Shown in pieces: positions 7,408-14,553 of a DNA stretch of 23,033 bases. Made by a program: the position numbers and the translations under genes. The stretch spans positions 1-23,033 of the IMG/VR virus record IMGVR_UViG_3300020428_000092; one strand, given 5' to 3'. Within the stretch, counting starts at the first letter, position 1. Each line of letters begins with the position of its first letter. This DNA is from a virus. The notes under the pieces were generated by a model. That model was not told the origin of the DNA and ran no database searches. It saw only the letters and a list, made by a program, of their open reading frames with translations.

Positions 7408-8174
7408 AATTCTTTTACTACCTTTTTTCTAAACTCTTTTTTAAATAGAGCTTGAAATATAATTTTATATTGTGTCTCTCTATTCATGTTAACGACCCAA
7501 TGTTTCTTTCCTGTGTTTGTCCACATTAAGCAACCCTCATATGAAGGCATAACCTTATTGTTAAAAACTGCCTCACATGAATCTACATGATTTAAACATA
7601 AGTTAAAAACATTACACATATCAAAAGCATGTAATTTTTCACCACCTAATAACGGTATACTGCCGTCTGGTATATCATCATGTTTAGTTACTATTCCACC
7701 TGGTTCTAAAGCAGTTACAAAAATATAACCAACATGTAAATATGGAAATATCGCACTTTCAAAAAACTTCTTTAAAGTAGGACTGAATTCTGCAATGTCT
7801 GTCCACTTTCTTTCATTCTTAATATAATTCCATCTGTCTTTATATTCCCATTCGTCTTTGTAAACAGGTTTAAATTTCAATATTTGGTCTTTACTAAAGC
7901 CTGTCTCATTAAGAAACATGGCCGTTCTCCAACCTCTCGCTTCAATTAACTGACTACCCTCTTCGGTACCAGGTAAAGAACGATTACTTTCATAATCATC
8001 ATAACCCTTTTGATTGTCTTTATTACCACCATCAAAAGGTTTACTCCAATATTTATCAGGTATATTCTTCACATCTTCAAGAATCTCCTGTGTTGGCCAA
8101 CTCCAAAACTTACTTATATCTACCCAATCATTATTTTGAGCAATGTGATAAAACTCTTTATTTTCCGTTCTCAT
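7404..8174 (-). CDS. AspH-type 2-oxoglutarate/Fe(II) oxygenase, 256 aa
   Basis: The C-terminal half has the pattern of aspartyl/asparaginyl beta-hydroxylase-like enzymes: ALEPGGIVTKHDD with HxD at H165/D167, a strand with NLCLNH about 25 residues later, TNTGKKHWVVN with the distal iron ligand H225, and R232 (NRETQYKIIF), placed to bind 2-oxoglutarate. All three iron ligands are present, so the enzyme is probably active. The family uses O2 and 2-oxoglutarate to hydroxylate amino-acid residues or small molecules. It overlaps the neighbouring genes by 17 and 4 bases in the accessory operon. It is one of three 2OG-type proteins in this operon. The first ~100 residues are aromatic and Lys/Asp-rich without a recognised domain. 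Confidence 0.8.
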   Translation of the reverse strand: MRTENKEFYHIAQNNDWVDISKFWSWPTQEILEDVKNIPDKYWSKPFDGGNKDNQKGYDDYESNRSLPGTEEGSQLIEARGWRTAMFLNETGFSKDQILKFKPVYKDEWEYKDRWNYIKNERKWTDIAEFSPTLKKFFESAIFPYLHVGYIFVTALEPGGIVTKHDDIPDGSIPLLGGEKLHAFDMCNVFNLCLNHVDSCEAVFNNKVMPSYEGCLMWTNTGKKHWVVNMNRETQYKIIFQALFKKEFRKKVVKEL

Positions 8175-8964
8175 TTTTCCATTCTAACCATTCATAAAAT
8201 AAGGGCACTTTTGTGTCCTTTTTACTTCGACCCATCCATAGACTCTTTGTTGGTTGTAAGTCTAATTTTGTACAGAATGAGTCTGCCACATGTCTATATT
8301 TATCATAGAAGTAATCAGGCTTAAATCCAGTCAACTGATTTATCATACCAAGACCAACTAAATTGTTATATGATACATCTTTATACATTTCAAAATGTTT
8401 GATTGGTGTTTTAGAGTATAATATGCCTATTCTATGGTATTGTATACCAAACATCTTACTAAAACTAAAAGAAGCATAACTGACATTACTTAAATCATAT
8501 GTACCTTGTAAACCACAATTACCTGCCCACGCAAGGTCTATGAAAGCAGGTCCTTTTAATATAGTTTGTGTAGTAGGGTGTTCTTCTGCCGTATCATAGA
8601 AAGGTAAACTTAAAAATGGTGTTCTATTTCTTAATGTATTTCCACTCTCAGCATATATTCTTGCATGAGCAAGATACGATTTATATTCTTTGTCTGCAAC
8701 AACAGGTCTTAAACCATGTTCAAGCATAGTTACATGTATAGCTTCTGTTATGCCATTTGTAATATACACATAAGGAAAATTTTTAAGTCCTTTTACTTTA
8801 AACTTGCCTTTATTAAACCATTCAGGAAAAGACCTAATAAATGATTTGACCATTTCTTCTTTATTTTGAGTTATATAATCATGGTCATAAACATCATTAA
8901 AATATCTTTTAATGGTATCTGTAACTTCAGGAAATTGAATAGGGTATGTTGCTGTTAAATACAT
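8158..8964 (-). CDS. PLP-dependent fold-type I aminotransferase-like protein, short, 268 aa
   Basis: It has hallmarks of class I/II aminotransferases such as the HisC type: YVYITNGITEAI (residues 65-76, the cofactor phosphate loop), AFIDLAWAG with D143 to pair with the pyridine nitrogen, and ASFSFSKMFGIQYHRIG with K170 as the Schiff-base lysine and R178 near the phosphate. Family members are usually 350-400 residues. This one stops at 268 and appears to lack much of the C-terminal small domain that holds the substrate-carboxylate arginine. It may therefore accept an unusual substrate, work as a heteromer, or catalyse a different PLP reaction. It overlaps the class III aminotransferase gene by 10 bases, which suggests consecutive or joint action. 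Confidence 0.75.
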   Translation of the reverse strand: MYLTATYPIQFPEVTDTIKRYFNDVYDHDYITQNKEEMVKSFIRSFPEWFNKGKFKVKGLKNFPYVYITNGITEAIHVTMLEHGLRPVVADKEYKSYLAHARIYAESGNTLRNRTPFLSLPFYDTAEEHPTTQTILKGPAFIDLAWAGNCGLQGTYDLSNVSYASFSFSKMFGIQYHRIGILYSKTPIKHFEMYKDVSYNNLVGLGMINQLTGFKPDYFYDKYRHVADSFCTKLDLQPTKSLWMGRSKKDTKVPLFYEWLEWKNENGK

Positions 8965-10073
8965 TCTTTAATATTCTCCATAAATTTGTGATAATCTTCT
9001 TGCGTCATTATATAAGGCAAACAATATACAGCTGTTGTCATATTTTCTGAGCCGTCTTCTAATATGTAACCTCTTTCTCTCATCTTCTTTATAAATGTTA
9101 ATGATTGTTTTGGTGTTTCAAAGTCTATTGCACCCATACAACCAATCTGTCTATGTTCTTTTACATTTTCTAATCTAATACTAAATCTATCATGGTTAAG
9201 CAACCATTCGTTTCTTTGTTCTAATTCTTTTAACATTACAAAACCTGCACTAGAACCAACTGGATGACCTGAAAAAGTAAAACCGTGATTAAACATTTTA
9301 TTTTGTTTCTCAATTCTTTCATTTATTAAACAAGCACCCATTGGAAAGTATCCGTTTGTTATTGCTTTGCCTAATACTAATATGTCAGGTTTAAAATTAT
9401 ATTTTTCAAAACCAAACAAAGGTCCTAACTTTCCAAAACCTGTAACTGTTTCATCAAGTATAACATAACCACCAGATTCTTGATATTCTTCTAAAATATC
9501 CCAGCATGAGTGTTCCCATTCATAAACACCACCTGCACCAACAACTGGTTCTATAATTACAAATGATAAATCAAAAAGACCTTTACAGTTAGCATATAAA
9601 TCATCTGCTCTTTCAAACTTGTAAATACTCATAGGGTTTTGAATACCCCAAAACTTATTAATACCTTGGTCTGAAACATTGGCACTTAATATAGTAGAAC
9701 CATGGTAACTATGTTCGCCACATATTGCAACATTTTTACCTGTAAGTTTTATAGCAGTTTCTACGGCAGTCGAACCAGAGTTTGTAAAGTAAACTCTATT
9801 CATATTTGTTTTTTTACATAATGCTTCGGCATATCTTTCTGTAGTCTCACTTTGATTGCCTGAAAAATTACTTGCATAAGGAAGTTTATTAAGTTGATTT
9901 GTCATTGCAGCTTTCATAATGTCATTACTATAACCTAAAGGTGTTGTCCATAATCCTGACATTGTATCTGTTAAAAGCTTGCCATTCTCCAGAGTAAGTG
10001 TATAATCTTTAGCTGAGACCACCCTATCCGTGTGAGAATTAAGTTTAGCAAACGACATTATTTCTTTCGACAT
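8955..10073 (-). CDS. class III PLP-dependent aminotransferase, 372 aa
   Basis: A clear class III (omega-type) aminotransferase. It carries YFTNSGSTAVETAIKL (phosphate loop, residues 95-110), HSYHGST (121-127, ring-stacking region), IIEPVVGAGG (173-182), LDETVTGFG with D207 contacting the cofactor nitrogen, and DILVLGKAITNGYFPMGA with catalytic K236, followed by FSGHPVGSSAG. All key residues are present. The family includes GABA, ornithine, diaminobutyrate, DAPA and glutamate-1-semialdehyde enzymes; I cannot assign the substrate. At 372 residues it is slightly short. Two starts are possible: ATG at 10073, or ATG at 10058, which shares a base with the upstream stop as TAATG; the longer form overlaps the preceding gene by 16 bases. 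Confidence 0.9.
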   Translation of the reverse strand: MSKEIMSFAKLNSHTDRVVSAKDYTLTLENGKLLTDTMSGLWTTPLGYSNDIMKAAMTNQLNKLPYASNFSGNQSETTERYAEALCKKTNMNRVYFTNSGSTAVETAIKLTGKNVAICGEHSYHGSTILSANVSDQGINKFWGIQNPMSIYKFERADDLYANCKGLFDLSFVIIEPVVGAGGVYEWEHSCWDILEEYQESGGYVILDETVTGFGKLGPLFGFEKYNFKPDILVLGKAITNGYFPMGACLINERIEKQNKMFNHGFTFSGHPVGSSAGFVMLKELEQRNEWLLNHDRFSIRLENVKEHRQIGCMGAIDFETPKQSLTFIKKMRERGYILEDGSENMTTAVYCLPYIMTQEDYHKFMENIKECI

Positions 10074-10483
10074 AATAGATACCCCCTATAGTCTGGTGTT
10101 AAATCTGCCATACTTGCAACCTCATAACCTAAACGCCTATTAAAATCTACATGCTTTCTGTTACAACAACTCCAGTTTACAGACCATAAATCTTTTGTGT
10201 ATTCAGGAAGATATCTTCCTAATTTTATACCTGCACCATGTTTAGATGATTCTAAAAAACCATCATACATTTCATTCTCGCAAATAGTATAAAAATATAC
10301 TGCTTCTAATCCACTATGTCCAAAATGTCCTAACCATTGCTCAGGACTAGTATAGAATTTTTTAAGTTGAGGCCAATACTTACTACCAATTAACAAATGT
10401 TTTTTCCACTTATAAAAGTCTTGGTGCCATTCGTCTTGAAAGTTAAATGTAAGGGCTTGAGCAGTAGTAATTTCTTTAATCAA
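10058..10483 (-). CDS. GNAT-like small protein with TTG start, 141 aa
   Basis: Only the C-terminal part shows a recognisable pattern: WSVNWSCCNRKHVDF followed by NRRLGYEVA (residues 100-123) resembles the 'N..A..FY.KLGF' closing element of small phage GNAT proteins. The N-terminal half (GHFGHSGLEAVYFYTICENE) could supply the central strands, but no clear CoA loop is visible, so acyltransferase activity is uncertain. The initiator is TTG: there is no in-frame ATG nearby, AGGA lies six bases upstream of the TTG, and the gene overlaps the preceding stop by 8 bases. It lies between the TauD-like gene and the class III aminotransferase gene. Confidence 0.55.
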   Translation of the reverse strand: MIKEITTAQALTFNFQDEWHQDFYKWKKHLLIGSKYWPQLKKFYTSPEQWLGHFGHSGLEAVYFYTICENEMYDGFLESSKHGAGIKLGRYLPEYTKDLWSVNWSCCNRKHVDFNRRLGYEVASMADLTPDYRGYLLCRKK

Positions 10484-11171
10484 TTGGTATCCTATTCATC
10501 ACTCTTTTATCCATTTTATCAAAAGCCCACCTTTTATGTAAAGTCAACCATTGGTCACTTAATACTAAATCGCCATCCTCCCAATCATGGTGGTACTGGT
10601 ATTTCTCTTGCATACAATGGCTTTGTAACATATCAAATAATTCTTGGTCGCCATTCCAGGCCATTATTTGATAGAATGGAAAGAACATTCCAGTAAGTCC
10701 TGCCTTATTTGTATGTATTAGATTGTGTATTAGTTTCTTATTATGATGTTCTTTAAAAAAAGGGTCTGGTGTATATAATCCTTTCTTAAATCCACATGTA
10801 AAAGTTATATCTTTAATTTGTTCTTTAATATCATCTGACAAGTCTTGATATGCCTTATAGTTGTCAATCCAACTTGTTCTACTTCCTTTTGTTCCTTCTT
10901 TCGCATAAATCCAAACAATACCTGCTCTATCGGGGTCGCTAGGTTTATTAGCATGCCAATCTAGTGTTTCGTCTGTTCCGAATAATGCACCTCTGGTAAC
11001 TCTTTGCATACCAGGAATAATTCTCATTACACTATGTCTATCATCATCTGGTTTAAAAACAGGACCAATATCTTCTGCAATTTTCATTTGGTCTTCTGGA
11101 CTTACATCAAGGCCTAATTTTGTTGCTACTATTCTTTCTTTATATATTACTTCTGCTGAAAATTTTGACAT
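10476..11171 (-). CDS. TauD/TfdA-like 2OG oxygenase homologue with HxN motif, 231 aa
   Basis: The order of elements matches the TauD/TfdA family: TLDWHANKP (69-77) where the first iron ligands should be, IVWIYAKEGTKGSRTSWIDN (85-104, the 'LYA...G.T.W.D' strand), KAYQDLSDDIKEQI (106-119), and DLVLSDQWLTLH with the distal His at 212, followed by R213 and R223. The unusual point is residue 75: the expected Asp/Glu of HxD/E is Asn, giving H73-A-N75. Loss of the carboxylate is known in 2OG halogenases, where Gly or Ala replaces it, and in inactive homologues, so canonical hydroxylase activity is not assured. It overlaps the flanking genes by 25 and 8 bases. Confidence 0.72.
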   Translation of the reverse strand: MSKFSAEVIYKERIVATKLGLDVSPEDQMKIAEDIGPVFKPDDDRHSVMRIIPGMQRVTRGALFGTDETLDWHANKPSDPDRAGIVWIYAKEGTKGSRTSWIDNYKAYQDLSDDIKEQIKDITFTCGFKKGLYTPDPFFKEHHNKKLIHNLIHTNKAGLTGMFFPFYQIMAWNGDQELFDMLQSHCMQEKYQYHHDWEDGDLVLSDQWLTLHKRWAFDKMDKRVMNRIPID

Positions 11172-11758
11172 ACTATCCTCATACTTTCTTCATTACAATT
11201 TATATTCATTACTAACATAGTTGTATCATCATCAAAACCAAATAAACTATGTACTTTGTTTGTGTTAATAAAATAAGCTCTACCCTCATCTAACATTTGT
11301 AAATGATTATCTAACATAAACACATGGTAAGGAAAATTAAAGTTTTTAATAGGCACCAGAATTCTAAAGTTTTTTTGTTCTAAACTTATTTGGTCTCTAT
11401 GTGGTGGAAAGAAACCACCTTTTCTTATGTTTATAAAGTGTGTTCTTTCTAAATGTTTTCCCCAAGGTTCTACTAATTTTTGTGTCTCTTCACTCTTATA
11501 GTAAACATCTGTAAAAGTTTTAAAACTAGATTCTTTATATTGAGTACCGTGTAATTTATTATACTGATAAAATGAATCTAAATCAATACCACCTAGTTTG
11601 CCATCTAAACTTGTAACACTTAATCCGTATCTATTGTTTGGTGTTCTTGGATTGTATTTGTGCCAATCAAAGTCTTTTATTTCCTCTTCTAGTTTTTTAA
11701 TATGACATTTAAACTTCAAAGGTATAATATCACCATATCTTAATAATTTTTCGTACAT
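11147..11758 (-). CDS. AspH-like 2-oxoglutarate/Fe(II) oxygenase, 203 aa
   Basis: It has a full facial triad in an AspH-like arrangement: HFINIRKGGFFPPHRDQ with H120-x-D122, FRILVPI with R132 as probable 2-oxoglutarate contact, and GRAYFINTNKVHSLF with distal H170, followed by a final beta strand (TMLVMNINC). Short phage-encoded members of this family are common in marine myoviruses, but their substrates are unknown. Candidates include Asp/Asn/Pro residues, free amino acids or sugars. The start shares a base with the stop of the upstream gene (TAATG) and is preceded by AGGA. It is the second gene of the leftward accessory operon, and its C-terminal 25 bases overlap the TauD-like gene. Confidence 0.8.
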   Translation of the reverse strand: MYEKLLRYGDIIPLKFKCHIKKLEEEIKDFDWHKYNPRTPNNRYGLSVTSLDGKLGGIDLDSFYQYNKLHGTQYKESSFKTFTDVYYKSEETQKLVEPWGKHLERTHFINIRKGGFFPPHRDQISLEQKNFRILVPIKNFNFPYHVFMLDNHLQMLDEGRAYFINTNKVHSLFGFDDDTTMLVMNINCNEESMRIVCQNFQQK

Positions 11759-12405
11759 TATATTCCTACCACCATAAATCTTTTAAATTTTCCAAGGTCT
11801 AATTCTCCACTCCAATGAATTGTTTTTAGACCACACTTCTCTTCAAATTCTTTTAAGTCTCTATTACAATTTATATGTTCCGTTAACTCGTTATAATTAT
11901 TAGATTGTAAAATAACCAAAGCTCTTTTCTTTCTTTTAGATAACCATTCATCTAATACTTTTTGTTCTATGTGTTCACATGAGGTACAAATAATAATATT
12001 ATAATTATGTGTGTATTCAAAATCACTTATATTAGCAGTTTTGAATTTTACATTTTTATGTAGATGTTGGCCTATCTCTTGACATTTTGGATCCATATCA
12101 AAACTAGTAACTTGAAATTTAGTTTCCTCTTGTATCTTTGAAGCAAGTAAACCATACCAACCAGCAGCCACCAAAATATTTGGTACTTCATATGCACTAA
12201 AGAAATTGCTGGCATTTTCAATTAACCAGTCTTTACTTTTCTGTTGATTATCGTTATATGAGTTTGCAATAGATTTAACAATCTCATCTTCGCTAGATTT
12301 ACCTAGAGCCTGTAATAGGTCATTATTATTATAATATGCCTTACTCAATTTTTTAACAAAATCATCATTAGTAAATTCACTAATCACTTTAAATATATTC
12401 ATCAT
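11758..12405 (-). CDS. SAM-dependent methyltransferase-like protein, 215 aa
   Basis: A Rossmann-type methyltransferase pattern is readable: PNILVAAGWYGLLASKI (residues 75-91) in the place of motif I, with AAGWYG replacing the usual GxGxG; SFDMDPKCQEIG (101-112) as the acidic ribose-binding strand; YNIIICTSCEHIEQKVLDEWL as the catalytic-loop strand; and C-terminal strands ending RFMVVGI. The first ~70 residues are helical and may bind the acceptor. The acceptor is unknown. The start is ATGATG, with a perfect late promoter whose expected +1 lies only about 3 bases upstream and no Shine-Dalgarno in that leader, so the transcript may be nearly leaderless. It is the first gene of the leftward operon. 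Confidence 0.65.
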   Translation of the reverse strand: MMNIFKVISEFTNDDFVKKLSKAYYNNNDLLQALGKSSEDEIVKSIANSYNDNQQKSKDWLIENASNFFSAYEVPNILVAAGWYGLLASKIQEETKFQVTSFDMDPKCQEIGQHLHKNVKFKTANISDFEYTHNYNIIICTSCEHIEQKVLDEWLSKRKKRALVILQSNNYNELTEHINCNRDLKEFEEKCGLKTIHWSGELDLGKFKRFMVVGI

Positions 12406-12413
12406 AACAATAC

Positions 12414-12421
12414 TATTTATA
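12414..12421 (-). promoter_or_regulatory. T4-type late promoter driving the leftward accessory operon
   Basis: A perfect TATAAATA on the minus strand, with its last base nine bases upstream of the ATG at 12405. The usual late-promoter geometry puts the transcript start near 12408. The three structural-gene promoters leave 16-26 base leaders with ribosome sites, so this short leader is distinctive. It implies that the nine leftward accessory genes are expressed with the virion genes late in infection. Confidence 0.72.
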
Positions 12422-12445
12422 CCTCTCCTAGGAGCTGCCTAAATA
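12414..12445. promoter_or_regulatory. imperfect inverted repeat joining two divergent operons, with probable weak rightward late promoter
   Basis: The 32 bases are centred on the perfect 10-bp palindrome CTCCTAGGAG (12425-12434). The outer arms are TATAAATA on the minus strand and CCTAAATA on the plus strand (12438-12445), at exactly mirrored positions. Reading outward from 12425 (plus) and 12434 (minus), 17 of 21 positions agree. CCTAAATA matches the late octamer at 6 of 8 bases, so it may be a weaker rightward promoter with +1 near 12451, three bases before the ATG at 12454. The palindrome could be an operator or simply the remnant of an inverted duplication. Confidence 0.5.
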
Positions 12446-12453
12446 TGGATTAG

Positions 12454-13587
12454 ATGATGAAAGATAATGGAACTTATTGCCCTTTGATATTCAACGAAAT
12501 CTATGCCGACAGCTCTGGCGAATATAGATTATGTTGTCATGCTAGAACTACACCAGTTTCTAGGAAATACAAATCGCAAACACACAAACCTTTTGAATAC
12601 TTTAACTCACCAGAAATGGAAGAGAAAAGGAACGCTGTGCTTTGTGGAGAAAAGTTGCCAGAATGTATAAAATGTTATACAATGGAAGAATCTACTGGTA
12701 CATCATACAGGACAAAAGCATTAAAAAGATTAAAAAACAAAATGCCACCATTAAGTGTAGATAAAGTTACACTCAAATTAAGAATTAATGGTACCTTTTG
12801 TAATTTAAGTTGTTATATGTGTATACCTTACAACTCTTCTACAAGAAGAAATGAAATGAATAAAATATATCCAGAAGGCTGGGACTTCTTTTCTGAAAGT
12901 GATTATGTATCAGTAAAAAGTAAAGAATGGTATTTGATTGTAAATGACATAATTGATAACATTGAAAGAGTTGACACTATTCATATTACAGGTGGCGAAC
13001 CTTTACAGTTACCTAAACATTGGGAAATGTTAGACTTAATACCAGAAGAACATGCCAAAAATATAGAGTTGCAATATGACACGAATTTTACAGAGCTTAG
13101 ATATAAAAACCATTCAGTATGGGATATAGAAAACAAGTTTAAAAAAATACATTGGGGTATATCATGTGACCATTATGGTAAAAAATTAGAATATATCAGA
13201 TATCCTATTGACATTAAAAAATTTGAAGCTAATTTACGAGAGACTAAAGACTTTCAAACAAGAAATCTAAATTGTACAACCTCATTATTAAATGTGGAAG
13301 ACTTGACATCAATTAAAGATTACTACAAACAAAACTTTAATATAGAAGTAAAATTTACTAGTGTTGTTATGACACCAAAAATATTATCAATAAGAAATCT
13401 ACCAGAGGAGAAAAAACAACAACTTATTAATAGATACGAACATATACCAGAGTTTGCTTATGTATTAAGTGAATTGAAAAAAGGAGGAAACTCTACAGAC
13501 TTAAAAGCAGGTATAGAGTATATGAAAAAACTTTCTAAACAAAGAAATATGAACCACGCTGAACTATGGCCACAATATGATAACTAG
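12454..13587 (+). CDS. radical SAM protein with N-terminal twitch/SPASM-like cysteine domain, 377 aa
   Basis: The radical SAM signature CX3CX2C is present as TFCNLSCYMC (C116, C120, C123), with the SAM-binding GGEP at 180-183 after strand DTIHIT. Before it, residues 1-80 hold C9, C27, C28, C64, C71 and C74 in a pattern (CPLIFNEIYADSSGEYRLCC ... CIKCY) that normally occurs as a C-terminal SPASM or twitch domain binding auxiliary Fe-S clusters. Here it precedes the core. Relatives often modify peptides, though sugar and cofactor substrates are also known. Start: ATGATG at 12454; GGA seven bases before the second ATG may favour 12457. It is the first gene of the rightward operon and overlaps the next by 11 bases. 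Confidence 0.85.
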   Translation: MMKDNGTYCPLIFNEIYADSSGEYRLCCHARTTPVSRKYKSQTHKPFEYFNSPEMEEKRNAVLCGEKLPECIKCYTMEESTGTSYRTKALKRLKNKMPPLSVDKVTLKLRINGTFCNLSCYMCIPYNSSTRRNEMNKIYPEGWDFFSESDYVSVKSKEWYLIVNDIIDNIERVDTIHITGGEPLQLPKHWEMLDLIPEEHAKNIELQYDTNFTELRYKNHSVWDIENKFKKIHWGISCDHYGKKLEYIRYPIDIKKFEANLRETKDFQTRNLNCTTSLLNVEDLTSIKDYYKQNFNIEVKFTSVVMTPKILSIRNLPEEKKQQLINRYEHIPEFAYVLSELKKGGNSTDLKAGIEYMKKLSKQRNMNHAELWPQYDN

Positions 13588-14194
13588 ACGAAAATGTATT
13601 AATTTAGATATAACTTATAGATGTACTTTACAATGTTCAAAGTGTAATAGAGAAATCTTTAGACAAAGAGGACAAAAAGTACCAGGCCATGATATGTCTA
13701 TGGAAGAGTTTAAAAAGATATATGATTATTTTGATGAAATAACTTTTTGTGGTCAAGTATCAGACCCTATCTTTAATCCAAATTTTATTGACATGTTAAA
13801 AATGTGCCATGATAGAAAAGTTAATATACATACGGCGGCTTCGCATAAACCTTGGGACTGGTATATGAAAGCCTTTGACGCCTGTAAACACGCAAGGTGG
13901 GAGTTTGGTCTTGATGGCGTACCAGAAGAAAGCCACAAATATAGAGTAAATCAAGATGGTTCTAAAATATGGGATTTAATGTGTGCTGGTAGAGAAAAAG
14001 GTCTTAAAATAGTTTGGCAATATCTTGTCTTTGATTATAATGAAAATGACATAGACGCTTGTAGGCAAATGGCAGAATTTAAAGAGATAATGTTTAAGAC
14101 AACTTTATCATCTAGGTTTAGTATTGAACAATCATTAAAACCTAAAAATTCTGATTTAAGATTAGATACTCATAAACATAAGGCGGGACAATGA
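13577..14194 (+). CDS. radical SAM core protein, 205 aa
   Basis: INLDITYRCTLQCSKCNRE carries the CX3CX2C cluster (C16, C20, C23) right at the N-terminus. TFCGQVSDPIFNPNF (56-70) takes the place of the GGEP motif, in the 'G..GDP..NP' form seen in MoaA- and SPASM-type radical SAM enzymes. Later segments (FGLDGVPEESHKYR, KIVWQYLVFDYNENDID) fit the remaining barrel strands. It ends at 205 residues, without an auxiliary cluster domain; the next gene, overlapping by ATGA, supplies a matching cysteine-rich domain, so the two may work as one split enzyme. The substrate is unknown. The start overlaps the previous gene by 11 bases. Confidence 0.85.
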   Translation: MITRRKCINLDITYRCTLQCSKCNREIFRQRGQKVPGHDMSMEEFKKIYDYFDEITFCGQVSDPIFNPNFIDMLKMCHDRKVNIHTAASHKPWDWYMKAFDACKHARWEFGLDGVPEESHKYRVNQDGSKIWDLMCAGREKGLKIVWQYLVFDYNENDIDACRQMAEFKEIMFKTTLSSRFSIEQSLKPKNSDLRLDTHKHKAGQ

Positions 14195-14553
14195 ACAAAT
14201 TAAAACCTCAATGTTTATATAAACACGATAAACAAGACCATTCAAAAACATATGGTCATAGTGCTAAAGGTTTTATTTTACCTTGTTGTTGGTGTGATAC
14301 AGTTAATCCAGAAACCGACACTCAATTAATGAAGTTAATGAAAGAAGAATTGTTGTTAGAAAACAATAACTCAATAGAAGATATTATAGACTCTCCAGAA
14401 TGGAATGAGTTTTATACAAATATTACGACACCAGAAAACTATGATAAGGTGCCAAAAGTATGTAAAAGATATTGTACAGTTAATGATGATGGTACACAAA
14501 AATTATGGAAAAAAGAATTTAAATATGGAGCAGACGGAAAGTTAGTTAAATGA
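14191..14553 (+). CDS. stand-alone SPASM-like cysteine-rich protein, 120 aa
   Basis: Six cysteines are arranged as in the auxiliary Fe-S domain of radical SAM-SPASM enzymes: C8 (KPQCLYK), C32-C33-x-C35 (FILPCCWCD) and C91/C95 (VCKRYC), with the SPASM-type phrase SIEDIIDSPEWNEFY between them (compare 'iwns.e...r' in typical SPASM domains). It has no core CX3CX2C of its own. Its ATG overlaps the stop of the radical SAM gene at 13577-14194 (ATGA), so it is probably the detached C-terminal half of that enzyme, acting in trans. A fused ancestor split by a frameshift is possible; the clean ATGA junction and separate start favour a stable two-gene form. Confidence 0.7.
   Translation: MNKLKPQCLYKHDKQDHSKTYGHSAKGFILPCCWCDTVNPETDTQLMKLMKEELLLENNNSIEDIIDSPEWNEFYTNITTPENYDKVPKVCKRYCTVNDDGTQKLWKKEFKYGADGKLVK

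Noticed and set aside
6132-12405. Ectoine biosynthesis operon
   Set aside because: Class III aminotransferase plus GNAT plus oxygenase is suggestive, but there is no EctC-like cupin and the oxygenases are AspH/TauD types, not the EctD (PhyH) type.
13588-14194. Frameshifted single radical SAM-SPASM gene
   Set aside because: The junction is a clean ATGA overlap with its own ATG and matches other junctions in the operon, so a genuine two-gene form is preferred, though reads should confirm it.
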